From assembly GCF_010725055.1 (NCBI RefSeq), contig NZ_BJKB01000006.1, positions 1 through 64,000 on the forward strand: a DNA stretch of 64,000 nucleotides, read 5' to 3'. The notes beneath the pieces are model-generated. The model saw only the letters and a list, made by a program, of their open reading frames with translations. It was not told the origin of the DNA and did not search any database. Position numbers and translations under genes: made by a program. The DNA is from Gelidibacter japonicus. GTDB lineage: Bacteria; Bacteroidota; Bacteroidia; Flavobacteriales; Flavobacteriaceae. Below are positions 34,006 to 42,177 of this stretch, in pieces. Numbering within the stretch: the first letter of the stretch is position 1; each line of letters opens with the position of its first letter.

Positions 34006-36669
34006 TTGGAAGAAGATCACATACATAATGAAGAGGAAAACCTTCAGGGAAACGGCAGTAATGAAACCATTACAAGAGTTACCGGAATGTTTAAAGATTG
34101 GTTTTTGGACTACGCTTCCTACGTTATTCTTGAACGAGCGGTTCCTGCAATTGAAGACGGATTCAAGCCTGTTCAGCGCCGAATTATGCAATCAATGAAA
34201 GACTTGGATGATGGACGTTATAATAAAGTAGCCAATATTGTAGGCCATACCATGCAGTACCATCCACATGGCGATGCCAGTATTGCAGATGCCATGGTGC
34301 AGATTGGTCAAAAAGATTTACTTATTGATACCCAAGGTAACTGGGGCAATATTTTGACAGGAGACAGTGCTGCAGCTCCCCGTTATATTGAAGCTCGGTT
34401 GTCGAAATTTGCCTTGGATGTAGTTTTTAATCCGAAAATTACAGAATGGCAGGCTTCTTATGATGGTAGACGAAAAGAGCCTATCAATCTTCCTGTCATG
34501 TTTCCATTATTATTGGCGCAAGGAGGTGAGGGAATTGCCGTCGGACTTTCTACAAAAATATTGCCCCATAATTTTGTAGAACTGATTGATGCGTCCATTA
34601 AACATCTCAACGGAAAAAAATTCACTATTTATCCTGACTTTCCTACAGCAGGAATCATTGATGTCACGGACTATAAAGATGGAATGCGTGGCGGAAAAAT
34701 TCGCGTTAGGGCGAAAATCTCACAAATGGATAAAAATACTTTGGTCATTAATGAGATTCCGTTTAGCACCAACACCTCGTCGTTGATTGATTCTATATTG
34801 AAGGCGAATGATAAGGGCAAGATCAAAATCCGTAAGATCGAAGATAATACAGCTGCGGAGGTGGAGATTTTGGTACATCTGCCTTCTGGGATTTCACCTG
34901 ACAAAACCATCGACGCTCTATATGCATTTACCAATTGTGAAGTTTCAATCTCTCCGTTGGGCTGTGTAATAGAGGACAATAAGCCCCTATTTGTAGGTGT
35001 TTCTGAAATGTTGCGTCATTCCACTGATAAGACCGTTCAGCTTTTAAAGCTTAACCTTGAGATAAAACTCGATGAACTTGAAGAGCAGTGGCATTTTGCG
35101 TCTTTAGAACGGATTTTTATAGAAAACAGGATTTATCGTGATATTGAAGAGGAAGAGACTTGGGAGGGTGTAATAACAGCAATCGACAAAGGGCTTCAAC
35201 CACACATCAAGCATTTAAGACGCACCATTACCACTGAAGATATTGAGCGCTTAACGGAAATTCGTATCAAGCGTATTTCAAAATTTGATATTGACAAAGC
35301 ACAACAAAAAATTGATGCTCTCGAAGAACAAATTGCTCAAGTCAAACATGATTTGACACATTTAGTGGACTATGCCATTGCCTATTTTACACGACTTAAA
35401 AAAGAATATGGCAAAGGAAGAGAACGTTTGACCGAAATTCGTTTGTTTGACGATGTCGATGCCACAAAAGTGGTCATCAGAAACACAAAACTTTACGTAA
35501 ATAGGGCAGAAGGCTTTATTGGTACATCTCTTAAAAGAGATGAGTATGTGTGTGATTGCAGTGATATTGATGATATTATTGTATTTACAAGGGATGGTAA
35601 AATGATGGTTACCAAAGTGGATGCCAAAACCTTTGTTGGAAAAGATATTATCAATGTTGAAGTTTTTAACAGGAAAGACAAGCGTACCATTTATAATATG
35701 ATTTATCGAGATGGGGCGAAAGGTCCATCATATGTAAAACGCTTTTCTGTTTTGGGTGTCACCCGTGATCGTGAATATGACTTAACCAATGGTAGCAAAG
35801 GCTCTACAGTGTGGTATTTTTCATCTAATCCAAATGGTGAAGCAGAAGTGATTACGGTCTATCTCAGACAGGCCGGGAGTGTCAAAAAATTGAAATGGGA
35901 TCTTGGTTTTGCGGATATTCTCATCAAAGGACGAAACTCTAAAGGAAACCGCGTGACCAAATATCCCATCAAAAAGATTGAGCTTAAAGAAAAAGGAATT
36001 TCCACCTTAAAACCTAGAAAAATCTGGTTTGATGATGCTGTACAGCGATTAAATGTGGATGGGAGAGGCGAGCTGATTGGAGAGTTTAGAGGTGAAGATC
36101 GCCTCTTGATTATCAGCCAGTCGGGGGTTTTAAAAACTATTTTGCCAGAATTGACAACGAGATTTGATAATGACATGATTGTTTTGGAGAAATGGATTCC
36201 TAAAAAACCCATTTCTGCCATTTATTTTGATGGTGAAAAAGAGCGCTATTATGTGAAACGTTTTCTTGTTGAACATGAAGGTAAAGAGGAAATGTTTATC
36301 TCTGAACATCCAAAATCGCATTTGGAAATCGTCTCAACCGATTGGAAACCTATGGTCGAAGTGGAGTTTACAAAGGAGCGTGGTAAGGATAGAAAGGACA
36401 ATTTGGAAGTCAACCTTGAAGAATTTATAAGTATCAAAGGTATTACGGCTTTGGGCAATCAATTGACTAGGGAAAAGGTCAACCAAATTAGCTTGTTGGA
36501 GCCTTTGCCTTACGAAGCTCCTGAAGAAGTACCAGCTGAAGAGATTGAAGTTGTTGATGAAGATGATATTTCAGGAAACAAAACTACTAATGCTCCTAAG
36601 TCTAGTTCAGACAACAATTCTGATGACGACAACCAGGCTGAAGAAAATGGGCAGGGGAAGTTGTTTTAA
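34006..36669 (+). CDS. parC: DNA topoisomerase IV subunit A
   Basis: DNA-cleaving subunit, 887 residues. The start is a TTG at 34006 (no in-frame ATG until residue 28), 10 bases after the preceding stop. The winged-helix domain carries FKPVQRRIMQSMKDLDDGRY, and the catalytic Tyr127 lies in SAAAPRYIEA. A coiled-coil tower occupies about residues 380-480. The C-terminal beta-pinwheel region (about 500-800) is followed by an acidic, Asp/Glu/Ser/Asn-rich tail (from about 840). No GyrA-box motif was found by eye, which fits ParC. Confidence 0.94.
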   Translation: MEEDHIHNEEENLQGNGSNETITRVTGMFKDWFLDYASYVILERAVPAIEDGFKPVQRRIMQSMKDLDDGRYNKVANIVGHTMQYHPHGDASIADAMVQIGQKDLLIDTQGNWGNILTGDSAAAPRYIEARLSKFALDVVFNPKITEWQASYDGRRKEPINLPVMFPLLLAQGGEGIAVGLSTKILPHNFVELIDASIKHLNGKKFTIYPDFPTAGIIDVTDYKDGMRGGKIRVRAKISQMDKNTLVINEIPFSTNTSSLIDSILKANDKGKIKIRKIEDNTAAEVEILVHLPSGISPDKTIDALYAFTNCEVSISPLGCVIEDNKPLFVGVSEMLRHSTDKTVQLLKLNLEIKLDELEEQWHFASLERIFIENRIYRDIEEEETWEGVITAIDKGLQPHIKHLRRTITTEDIERLTEIRIKRISKFDIDKAQQKIDALEEQIAQVKHDLTHLVDYAIAYFTRLKKEYGKGRERLTEIRLFDDVDATKVVIRNTKLYVNRAEGFIGTSLKRDEYVCDCSDIDDIIVFTRDGKMMVTKVDAKTFVGKDIINVEVFNRKDKRTIYNMIYRDGAKGPSYVKRFSVLGVTRDREYDLTNGSKGSTVWYFSSNPNGEAEVITVYLRQAGSVKKLKWDLGFADILIKGRNSKGNRVTKYPIKKIELKEKGISTLKPRKIWFDDAVQRLNVDGRGELIGEFRGEDRLLIISQSGVLKTILPELTTRFDNDMIVLEKWIPKKPISAIYFDGEKERYYVKRFLVEHEGKEEMFISEHPKSHLEIVSTDWKPMVEVEFTKERGKDRKDNLEVNLEEFISIKGITALGNQLTREKVNQISLLEPLPYEAPEEVPAEEIEVVDEDDISGNKTTNAPKSSSDNNSDDDNQAEENGQGKLF

Positions 36670-36687
36670 TTTATGTTTATATAACAT

Positions 36688-37023
36688 GTGACAGGTAAGA
36701 AAATTTACAGGTTGACAAATATAGAATTGTACGATGCCATTACTAACGGCTCTGACCAGTTTTCAGTTGAGGAGTTGAATCTGGAGCTTGATTCCAGAAG
36801 GCTGACCTTGCAACAACTTGTGAAGATTGAAGCCGATTATCGCACGTATAAGGCTATTCAGCAAAAACGTATTGATCAACCTTTATCCCCTCAGGAATAT
36901 CTGATATGTTTTGTTTTTCCATTTTTCACTCCAAGACCGAGATGGCGTGATGACCACTTGTCACTATCTGAATCTGAACGTTATAAAAAGTATGGTTTAG
37001 CAAAAAACTGGAACAATCAGTAA
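36688..37023 (+). CDS. Conserved-looking small protein (111 aa), last gene of the topo IV operon
   Basis: 111 residues from a GTG at 36688, 18 bases after parC. Soluble and charged at the N-terminus (KIYRLTNIELYDAITNGSDQ). One short hydrophobic patch (YLICFVFPFFTPRPRWRDD, about 79-97) could be a membrane-touching loop. The C-terminus is SESERYKKYGLAKNW. Not recognised. Its position suggests co-transcription with parE and parC; there is a terminator right after it. Confidence 0.75.
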   Translation: MTGKKIYRLTNIELYDAITNGSDQFSVEELNLELDSRRLTLQQLVKIEADYRTYKAIQQKRIDQPLSPQEYLICFVFPFFTPRPRWRDDHLSLSESERYKKYGLAKNWNNQ

Positions 37024-37024
37024 A

Positions 37025-37057
37025 AGCCAAACGGCTGGGAATGCTGTTTTGGTTTTT
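37025..37057 (+). terminator. Terminator of the topoisomerase IV operon
   Basis: CCAAACGGC pairs, with wobble and one bulge, with GCTGTTTTGG around a 7-nt loop, followed by a T run. It begins just after the stop of the 111-residue gene. Confidence 0.7.
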
Positions 37058-37182
37058 ATTGATAACTGTATTTTCCCTAATGTATTCTTTCTTCAACAAT
37101 TAATTTTTATACCCCGATCCATCTGCTTAGAAAAGGTTTATAGAATGATATCAATCCGTTTCTATCTCTTAAATGTTTGTAA

Positions 37183-37299
37183 TTATTTCTTTTGATTTGA
37201 CAACTCGATCACGTCATCTTCTGTTACTTTTTGTAAACTTGACTCTCCTACCGAGAACGGGTATTGTTTTTCTTTATTTTGCCAACGGTTTTTTTTCAT
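37183..37299 (-). CDS. Possible micro-protein (38 aa)
   Basis: A 38-codon ORF on the minus strand encodes a basic start (MKKNRWQNKEKQYPF), a middle (SVGESSLQKV) and an acidic then basic end (TEDDVIELSNQKK). The amino-acid composition is protein-like (Trp, Pro, Gly, mixed charge), unlike the surrounding low-complexity AT-rich DNA. No homologue is known to me and no strong ribosome binding site is visible. Confidence 0.4.
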   Translation of the reverse strand: MKKNRWQNKEKQYPFSVGESSLQKVTEDDVIELSNQKK

Positions 37300-37988
37300 C
37301 TGCACAGTTAAAAACGGTCGAAGATATTTAAAAATCATAAATCATTAGCGTGCTGGTCGTGATTCGGAATTACATATTTATTGTATGTAGAAAAACAGTC
37401 TTTCATCAATCAATATTGAGTTCTATTTTTTGGTTACGAATCCTAACTACCTCCTAAAAGATACTTTGAAAAGGATTAGGTGGATTATTTTTGAATTAAA
37501 ACAAATTCCTTATATTTGAACTCTCCTAAGTTTTAGCAAAGTTAAATTACAACCAGTGGTTAATAATGCTGCAACGTAATTAATAGTATTTCAAGAGTAA
37601 AAGCATTTACCTTAGTGAATGTATGTAAGATACGTTGTGATTATTTTTCACTTCGCATTAAAATTATTTGTTGAATATCAATGTGTTCACTAATGACTTT
37701 ACAGCTTCATTGCTTAAGTCAATGAGGTTGTGCCATAAAGTATTTGTTTGTGTGTATAGAGATGTCTTGGATAGTAAAGAAGCAGTCCAAGGAGCAGTCT
37801 TTTTTAAATATTTATCAATAAATCACGAACTAAATTTTGTAGCTTTGATACTTTGAACATTATAATTTTGACATTTTTACAGAATTGCTTTTTTCAAATT
37901 CTTTTACGATTGTTTTAGACTAGGTGATAGCAATTTTGTTACAGTTTTTTTTTGGTTTATTTAATTTAAAAGACCAACAATTGTAAAG

Positions 37989-38043
37989 ATCTGATTAAGG
38001 AGTGTAATCAGATTAATTTAACCTTCTGGAAGTACAAGGGTTA
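37989..38043 (+). promoter_or_regulatory. Two-hairpin leader upstream of the carrier-protein cluster
   Basis: The first hairpin is a perfect 9-bp stem, ATCTGATTA with TAATCAGAT (37989-38013), loop 7 nt. A second follows after 5 bases: TAACCTT with AAGGGTTA, one G bulge, 10-nt loop (38019-38043). Neither has a T-run terminator tail. They lie about 70-125 bases before the first gene, so they may act as a leader or protein-binding site. Confidence 0.4.
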
Positions 38044-38114
38044 GACCATCATCAAATCAAAATGTATAATTAATTTAAAGTTATAAACCCGCTAATCCTA
38101 ACAAACTAGAAAAA

Positions 38115-38711
38115 ATGAATCCATTCGAAATTGGCTATTATCACGATGAAGAATTGAAGACCTTTGGTTTTAGATCTCTTGGAAAGAATGTTAAAATTTC
38201 TAAAAACTGTAACATCGTAGGACTTTCAAATATTAGTATTGGTAACAATGTCATTATAGATTCGTTTTGCTGTATCATTGCTAGTGGTAAGGATGCATGG
38301 CTAAAATTGGGTTCTCATGTCCATATTGGTGGGTATTGTCATATTTTAGCTAATGGAGGTGTTGAAATCAAAGATTTTAGCGGCTTATCGCAAGGGGTGA
38401 AACTTTATAGCAAGAGTGACGATTATTCAGGAAAATCCTTGACCAATTCAACAATTCCAGAAAAATATAAAAACATACAAAAAGGAAAGATCACTTTAAA
38501 TGAACATGTGATAATTGGAGCTAACAGTATCATCCTTCCCAATGTTACCATAGATACTGGGGTTTCCGTAGGAGCACTCTCCCTCGTGGCTACCAATCTG
38601 GAATCTTGGAATATATATTTCGGAAATCCATTGAAGAGGCTTGGGAAAAAATCCGAAGGTCTATTGCAAAAGAAAATGGAATTTCTTAAAGAATGGGAAG
38701 ACAAAAAATAA
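38115..38711 (+). CDS. Hexapeptide-repeat acyltransferase
   Basis: Left-handed beta-helix transferase of 198 residues, similar to sugar O-/N-acetyltransferases (galactoside, WbbJ or FdtC-like). Hexapeptide repeats run from about residue 20 (LGKNVKISKNCNIVG) to about 165 (VIIGANSIILPNVTID), with a loop around the likely catalytic region HIGGYCHILANGG. The C-terminus (GKKSEGLLQKKMEFLKEWED) is helical. It would move an acyl group from CoA or from the ACP encoded next to a sugar or amine. It is first in a plus-strand cluster; 195 bases separate it from the ACP gene. Confidence 0.88.
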   Translation: MNPFEIGYYHDEELKTFGFRSLGKNVKISKNCNIVGLSNISIGNNVIIDSFCCIIASGKDAWLKLGSHVHIGGYCHILANGGVEIKDFSGLSQGVKLYSKSDDYSGKSLTNSTIPEKYKNIQKGKITLNEHVIIGANSIILPNVTIDTGVSVGALSLVATNLESWNIYFGNPLKRLGKKSEGLLQKKMEFLKEWEDKK

Positions 38712-38906
38712 CTATGCAAAAAATCTCGTTTATTCCATCTAAATTCTGGCCATCAGCATAATACAAAAGTCAGTTAAACTATTATATCTGTCCGTTGACT
38801 AATTTAAGGTGACAGTTTAATACGACTATACTATTTTGCCTTAGTATTTAATTTCCATATAACTATACTGTCTTATTAACCATATTAACCACTGTAATTT
38901 ATTATT

Positions 38907-39161
38907 ATGAAAACACAAGTTGAAACTGAAAATAAAAATAAAATAAAGAATTATATTATCAGCGCAACGCTGTCTGATACCAAGGCTATTAATGATGACA
39001 CTTTAATTTTTGAAACAGGACTTTTGGATTCAATGGGATTATTATTCCTTGTTGAATATTTAAATGAAGAATTTAATATTGAAGTGAAAGATGATGAGCT
39101 ATTACCAGAGAATTTCCAATCGGTTAATAGTATTTTAAAATTCATTGAAGGCAAACAGTAA
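38907..39161 (+). CDS. Acyl/peptidyl carrier protein
   Basis: 84-residue carrier protein. The phosphopantetheine attachment Ser42 is in the motif LLDSMGLLFLVEYL, preceded by an acidic helix I and followed by FNIEVKDDELLPENF. It resembles stand-alone ACPs of D-alanyl-carrier and O-antigen/exopolysaccharide clusters more than fatty acid synthase ACP, because the DSL motif is DSM. It is 26 bases before the AsnB-type gene. The AMP-ligase three genes on is the natural loading enzyme. Confidence 0.9.
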   Translation: MKTQVETENKNKIKNYIISATLSDTKAINDDTLIFETGLLDSMGLLFLVEYLNEEFNIEVKDDELLPENFQSVNSILKFIEGKQ

Positions 39162-39187
39162 TTTTTAATTAAGAACCATTAAATTAT

Positions 39188-41173
39188 ATGTGTGGTATCG
39201 CGGGGTTTTATAATTACCAAACTACTAAGCAAGATCAGTCAACAACTACTATTCTTCGTCGTATGCTTACTCGTATCAAGCATAGAGGCCCGGATCAGAG
39301 TGGTATTTACTTGAACAATTCCGTTGGACTTGGAAGTGCCAGATTAAGTATTGTCGATTTAAATAATGGCACCATGCCAATGTCTAACTCTGATGACTCT
39401 TTATGGATTGTATTTAACGGCGAAATATTTAATCACATTGAACTAAGAAAAGAACTTGAAGCCAAGCAACATAGTTTTAAAACCCATAGTGACACCGAAG
39501 TAATAGTCCATTTATATGAAGAATACGGTCCAAAATTTGTAGACAAGCTAAATGGTCAATTTGCTATTGCCATTTGGGACAATGTCAAGGAGGAATTGTT
39601 TTTGGCTCGTGATCGCGTAGGGATAAGGCCTCTATATTACACAGAAGTCGGAGAGACAATTGTGTTTGCCTCAGAGATCAAAAGCATGTTGGAATTTCCT
39701 GGTTTTAAACCTAAACTTTCAGCAAAGGCAATCTCTGAATATTTTACTTTTTGGACCTCTTTATCTCCTGCAACTGTATTTGAGGATGTTTTTGAGGTTC
39801 CTCCTGGAAATTATATGATCATCAACAAATATTCAAAAGACATTACCACTTATTGGGAATTGCCCTTATACAAGCCCAATGAGTATAAGTACACTAAAGT
39901 AGAAGAAGCGATAAAGGAATTTGAAACCATTTTTTCAGATGCCGTTGAACTTAGAATGAAAGCAGATGTACAAGTGGCAGCGTACCTAAGTGGAGGATTG
40001 GATTCTAGTGTGACCACTTCTTTTATTAAAAAGATTTCTCCTGATAGGTTACGAACATTTTCCATTGGTTTTACCGAAAAAGATTATGATGAATCGCACT
40101 ATCAAAATATAGCTGCCGATTATTTTAAAACTGAACATACAAGTATATCCTGTGGTCCAAATGATATTGCCGATAACTTCGGAAATATGGTTTGGCATTC
40201 AGAAGCTCCTTTACTGCGTACAGCTCCTATTCCTATGGGATTGTTGGCCAAAAGCGTACGGGACGAGAATATTAAGGTGGTAATTACGGGTGAGGGTGCA
40301 GACGAATTGTTAGGTGGTTATAATATTTTTAAGGAAACAAAAATTAGACGGTTTTGGGCGAAGGACCCAACTTCCAAATACCGCCCACTTTTGTTGAAGA
40401 AGTTATACCCTTATTTACCGCAAATGAAAAATGCCAACAGCAATGTTCTTAAAATGTTTTTTGGATATAAGCTGTTAGAAACCGGCTCACCTATCTATTC
40501 CCACTTGTTAAGATGGCACAATACTTCTAGAATTAATAATTATCTCACGAAAGAATACCGAAACGCCATTGGAGATTACGATCCTATAGTTGCTATTGAG
40601 CAAAAGTTTAACAATAAGCTTGAAGGCATAGATTCTTTGGCCAAAGCACAATGGATCGAAATAAACATATTTATGTCTGGTTACCTTTTATCGTCTCAGG
40701 GCGACCGAATGGGTATGGCAAACTCCATAGAGGGACGGTATCCGTTTTTGGACCATAGGGTTATAGAGTTTTGTATGAGTCTACATCCTGATTTAAAGCT
40801 CAAAGGTTTAAACGAAAAGTATCTTCTAAAAATTTTAATGAAAGACCGGCTGCCTGATGCCATCTTAAATAGATCCAAACAGGCATATAGAGCGCCAATA
40901 CGCAGTGCATTTGTTCCGGATGAATTGCCTCCATATCTTGAGAAGATGCTCTCAGAAGAAGCAATTACTCAAGCGGGGATATTTAATCCTAACCATGTGA
41001 AACAGTTGCTCCAAAAGATGAGGAGCAAAAACCAAGTATCTGAAATTGACAATATGGCCATTACTGCCATTTTATCTGTGCAGATATTGAACGACCTGTT
41101 TATAAACAGATCAATTCAGGAGCTAAATGACAATGAACTCGTTAATCTTGATAAAACCGTTATAGATTATTAA
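39188..41173 (+). CDS. AsnB-type glutamine-dependent amidotransferase
   Basis: Class II glutamine amidotransferase with an asparagine-synthetase domain, 661 residues. The N-terminal nucleophile is intact (MCGIAGF, Cys2), and the PP-loop SGGLDSS is at residues 268-274. In true asparagine synthetase B it amidates aspartate. Here it lies between an ACP and an NadE-like gene, so it more likely amidates or aminates a carrier-bound acid (inference). Such AsnB paralogues occur in exosortase/EPS and antibiotic clusters. C-terminal residues (about 560-661) are a helical tail. Gaps to neighbours are 26 and 19 bases. Confidence 0.9.
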   Translation: MCGIAGFYNYQTTKQDQSTTTILRRMLTRIKHRGPDQSGIYLNNSVGLGSARLSIVDLNNGTMPMSNSDDSLWIVFNGEIFNHIELRKELEAKQHSFKTHSDTEVIVHLYEEYGPKFVDKLNGQFAIAIWDNVKEELFLARDRVGIRPLYYTEVGETIVFASEIKSMLEFPGFKPKLSAKAISEYFTFWTSLSPATVFEDVFEVPPGNYMIINKYSKDITTYWELPLYKPNEYKYTKVEEAIKEFETIFSDAVELRMKADVQVAAYLSGGLDSSVTTSFIKKISPDRLRTFSIGFTEKDYDESHYQNIAADYFKTEHTSISCGPNDIADNFGNMVWHSEAPLLRTAPIPMGLLAKSVRDENIKVVITGEGADELLGGYNIFKETKIRRFWAKDPTSKYRPLLLKKLYPYLPQMKNANSNVLKMFFGYKLLETGSPIYSHLLRWHNTSRINNYLTKEYRNAIGDYDPIVAIEQKFNNKLEGIDSLAKAQWIEINIFMSGYLLSSQGDRMGMANSIEGRYPFLDHRVIEFCMSLHPDLKLKGLNEKYLLKILMKDRLPDAILNRSKQAYRAPIRSAFVPDELPPYLEKMLSEEAITQAGIFNPNHVKQLLQKMRSKNQVSEIDNMAITAILSVQILNDLFINRSIQELNDNELVNLDKTVIDY

Positions 41174-41192
41174 TCCTAAATAAAACAATTTT

Positions 41193-42158
41193 ATGAAACC
41201 ATTTTCAAAAGAGATATTGCACATAGAAAACATTGAGGAAGTTTGCGATACGATTGTTAACAAACTAAAAACAGATGTTGCTCAAAAGCTACAAAGAAGG
41301 GGAGCTGTAGTAGGAATCAGTGGAGGTATAGATTCATCTGTCTGCATGGCGTTATCTACCAAAGCATTTGGTCCTGAAAAAGTAACCGCAATTATGTTAC
41401 CAGAGCAAGATTCAAGTGATGACAGTAAAAACCTCGCCTTGAAATTAGCAAATAAGTTCAGTGTCAAGACTATAGAAGAAAACATTACAAAAGCTTTGGA
41501 TGGATTTGGTTGTTATAGAAGAAGAGATGAAGCCATTGCCAGGGTAATTCATAATTTTGATCCGAAAGTCGACAAGGCCAAAATTGAAATTAAGCAAGAT
41601 ATAAGCCAAAATATTCCGGGAATATTTTCGGTTACTGTTATAAAGCCTAATGGAGAGGTGATTAGCAAATTATTGCCCGTTAAGGAATATCTTCAAATTG
41701 TAGCATCAACCAACTTTAAACAACGCAGTAGAATGTCAATGTTGTACTACCATGCTGAAAGATTGCACTATGCAGTTATTGGAACGCCTAACAAACACGA
41801 AGTTGAGCAGGGCTTTTTCGTGAAACACGGTGATGGTGGTGCTGATGTCATGCCTATTGGACATCTCTACAAAACACAGGTCTATCAATTAGCAAGATAT
41901 TTGGGGGTTCCACAAGAAATAATCGACCGAACTCCGACAACGGACACCTATACAGCGGAACAAACGCAGGAGGATTTTTTCTTTCAGATGCCACATAAGG
42001 AAATGGACTTAATTTGGTATGGTTGGGAAAATAATTATAAGACTGATGAAGTTGGAAAGGTAATGGGTAAAACAGCTCAAGAAATAGAAAATATTTATAA
42101 GAGCTTCGAAAGAAAAAGAAATACTACTGAATATTTGAGAATGAGACCCATATTCTAA
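41193..42158 (+). CDS. NadE-like ammonia-dependent ATP pyrophosphatase
   Basis: 321-residue member of the NAD synthetase family. The PP-loop is GISGGIDSS (about 41-49) and the later NadE-type block FFVKHGDGGADVMPIGHLYK is present. The usual GTD-HAAE stretch reads GTPNKHE. An insert of about 50-60 residues (about 115-170) makes it longer than E. coli NadE (275). It may be a real NAD synthase, but its place inside the cluster next to AsnB suggests a changed acyl substrate (inference). Distances of 19 bases on both sides indicate one operon. Confidence 0.87.
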   Translation: MKPFSKEILHIENIEEVCDTIVNKLKTDVAQKLQRRGAVVGISGGIDSSVCMALSTKAFGPEKVTAIMLPEQDSSDDSKNLALKLANKFSVKTIEENITKALDGFGCYRRRDEAIARVIHNFDPKVDKAKIEIKQDISQNIPGIFSVTVIKPNGEVISKLLPVKEYLQIVASTNFKQRSRMSMLYYHAERLHYAVIGTPNKHEVEQGFFVKHGDGGADVMPIGHLYKTQVYQLARYLGVPQEIIDRTPTTDTYTAEQTQEDFFFQMPHKEMDLIWYGWENNYKTDEVGKVMGKTAQEIENIYKSFERKRNTTEYLRMRPIF

Positions 42159-42177
42159 AATAATAATTATATCGTTT

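Larger units (their letters stand above)
37058..38114. other. 1.06-kb AT-rich region with one possible micro-gene and a structured leader
   Basis: Very AT-rich and poor in coding potential on both strands, apart from a 38-codon minus-strand ORF at 37183-37299. The last 130 bases before the acyltransferase gene contain two consecutive hairpins. No insertion sequence or repeat family was recognised. Its length and composition mark the border between the core topoisomerase operon and an accessory biosynthetic cluster. Confidence 0.6.

Noticed and set aside
37668-37856. 62-residue plus-strand frame in the AT-rich region
   Set aside because: Low-complexity hydrophobic translation, no neighbouring gene and no plausible ribosome site; kept as non-coding.
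41193-42158. Simple housekeeping NAD synthase
   Set aside because: Kept open, but the insert, altered motif and place in the AsnB/ACP cluster make a dedicated role more likely; the annotation therefore avoids a nadE symbol.
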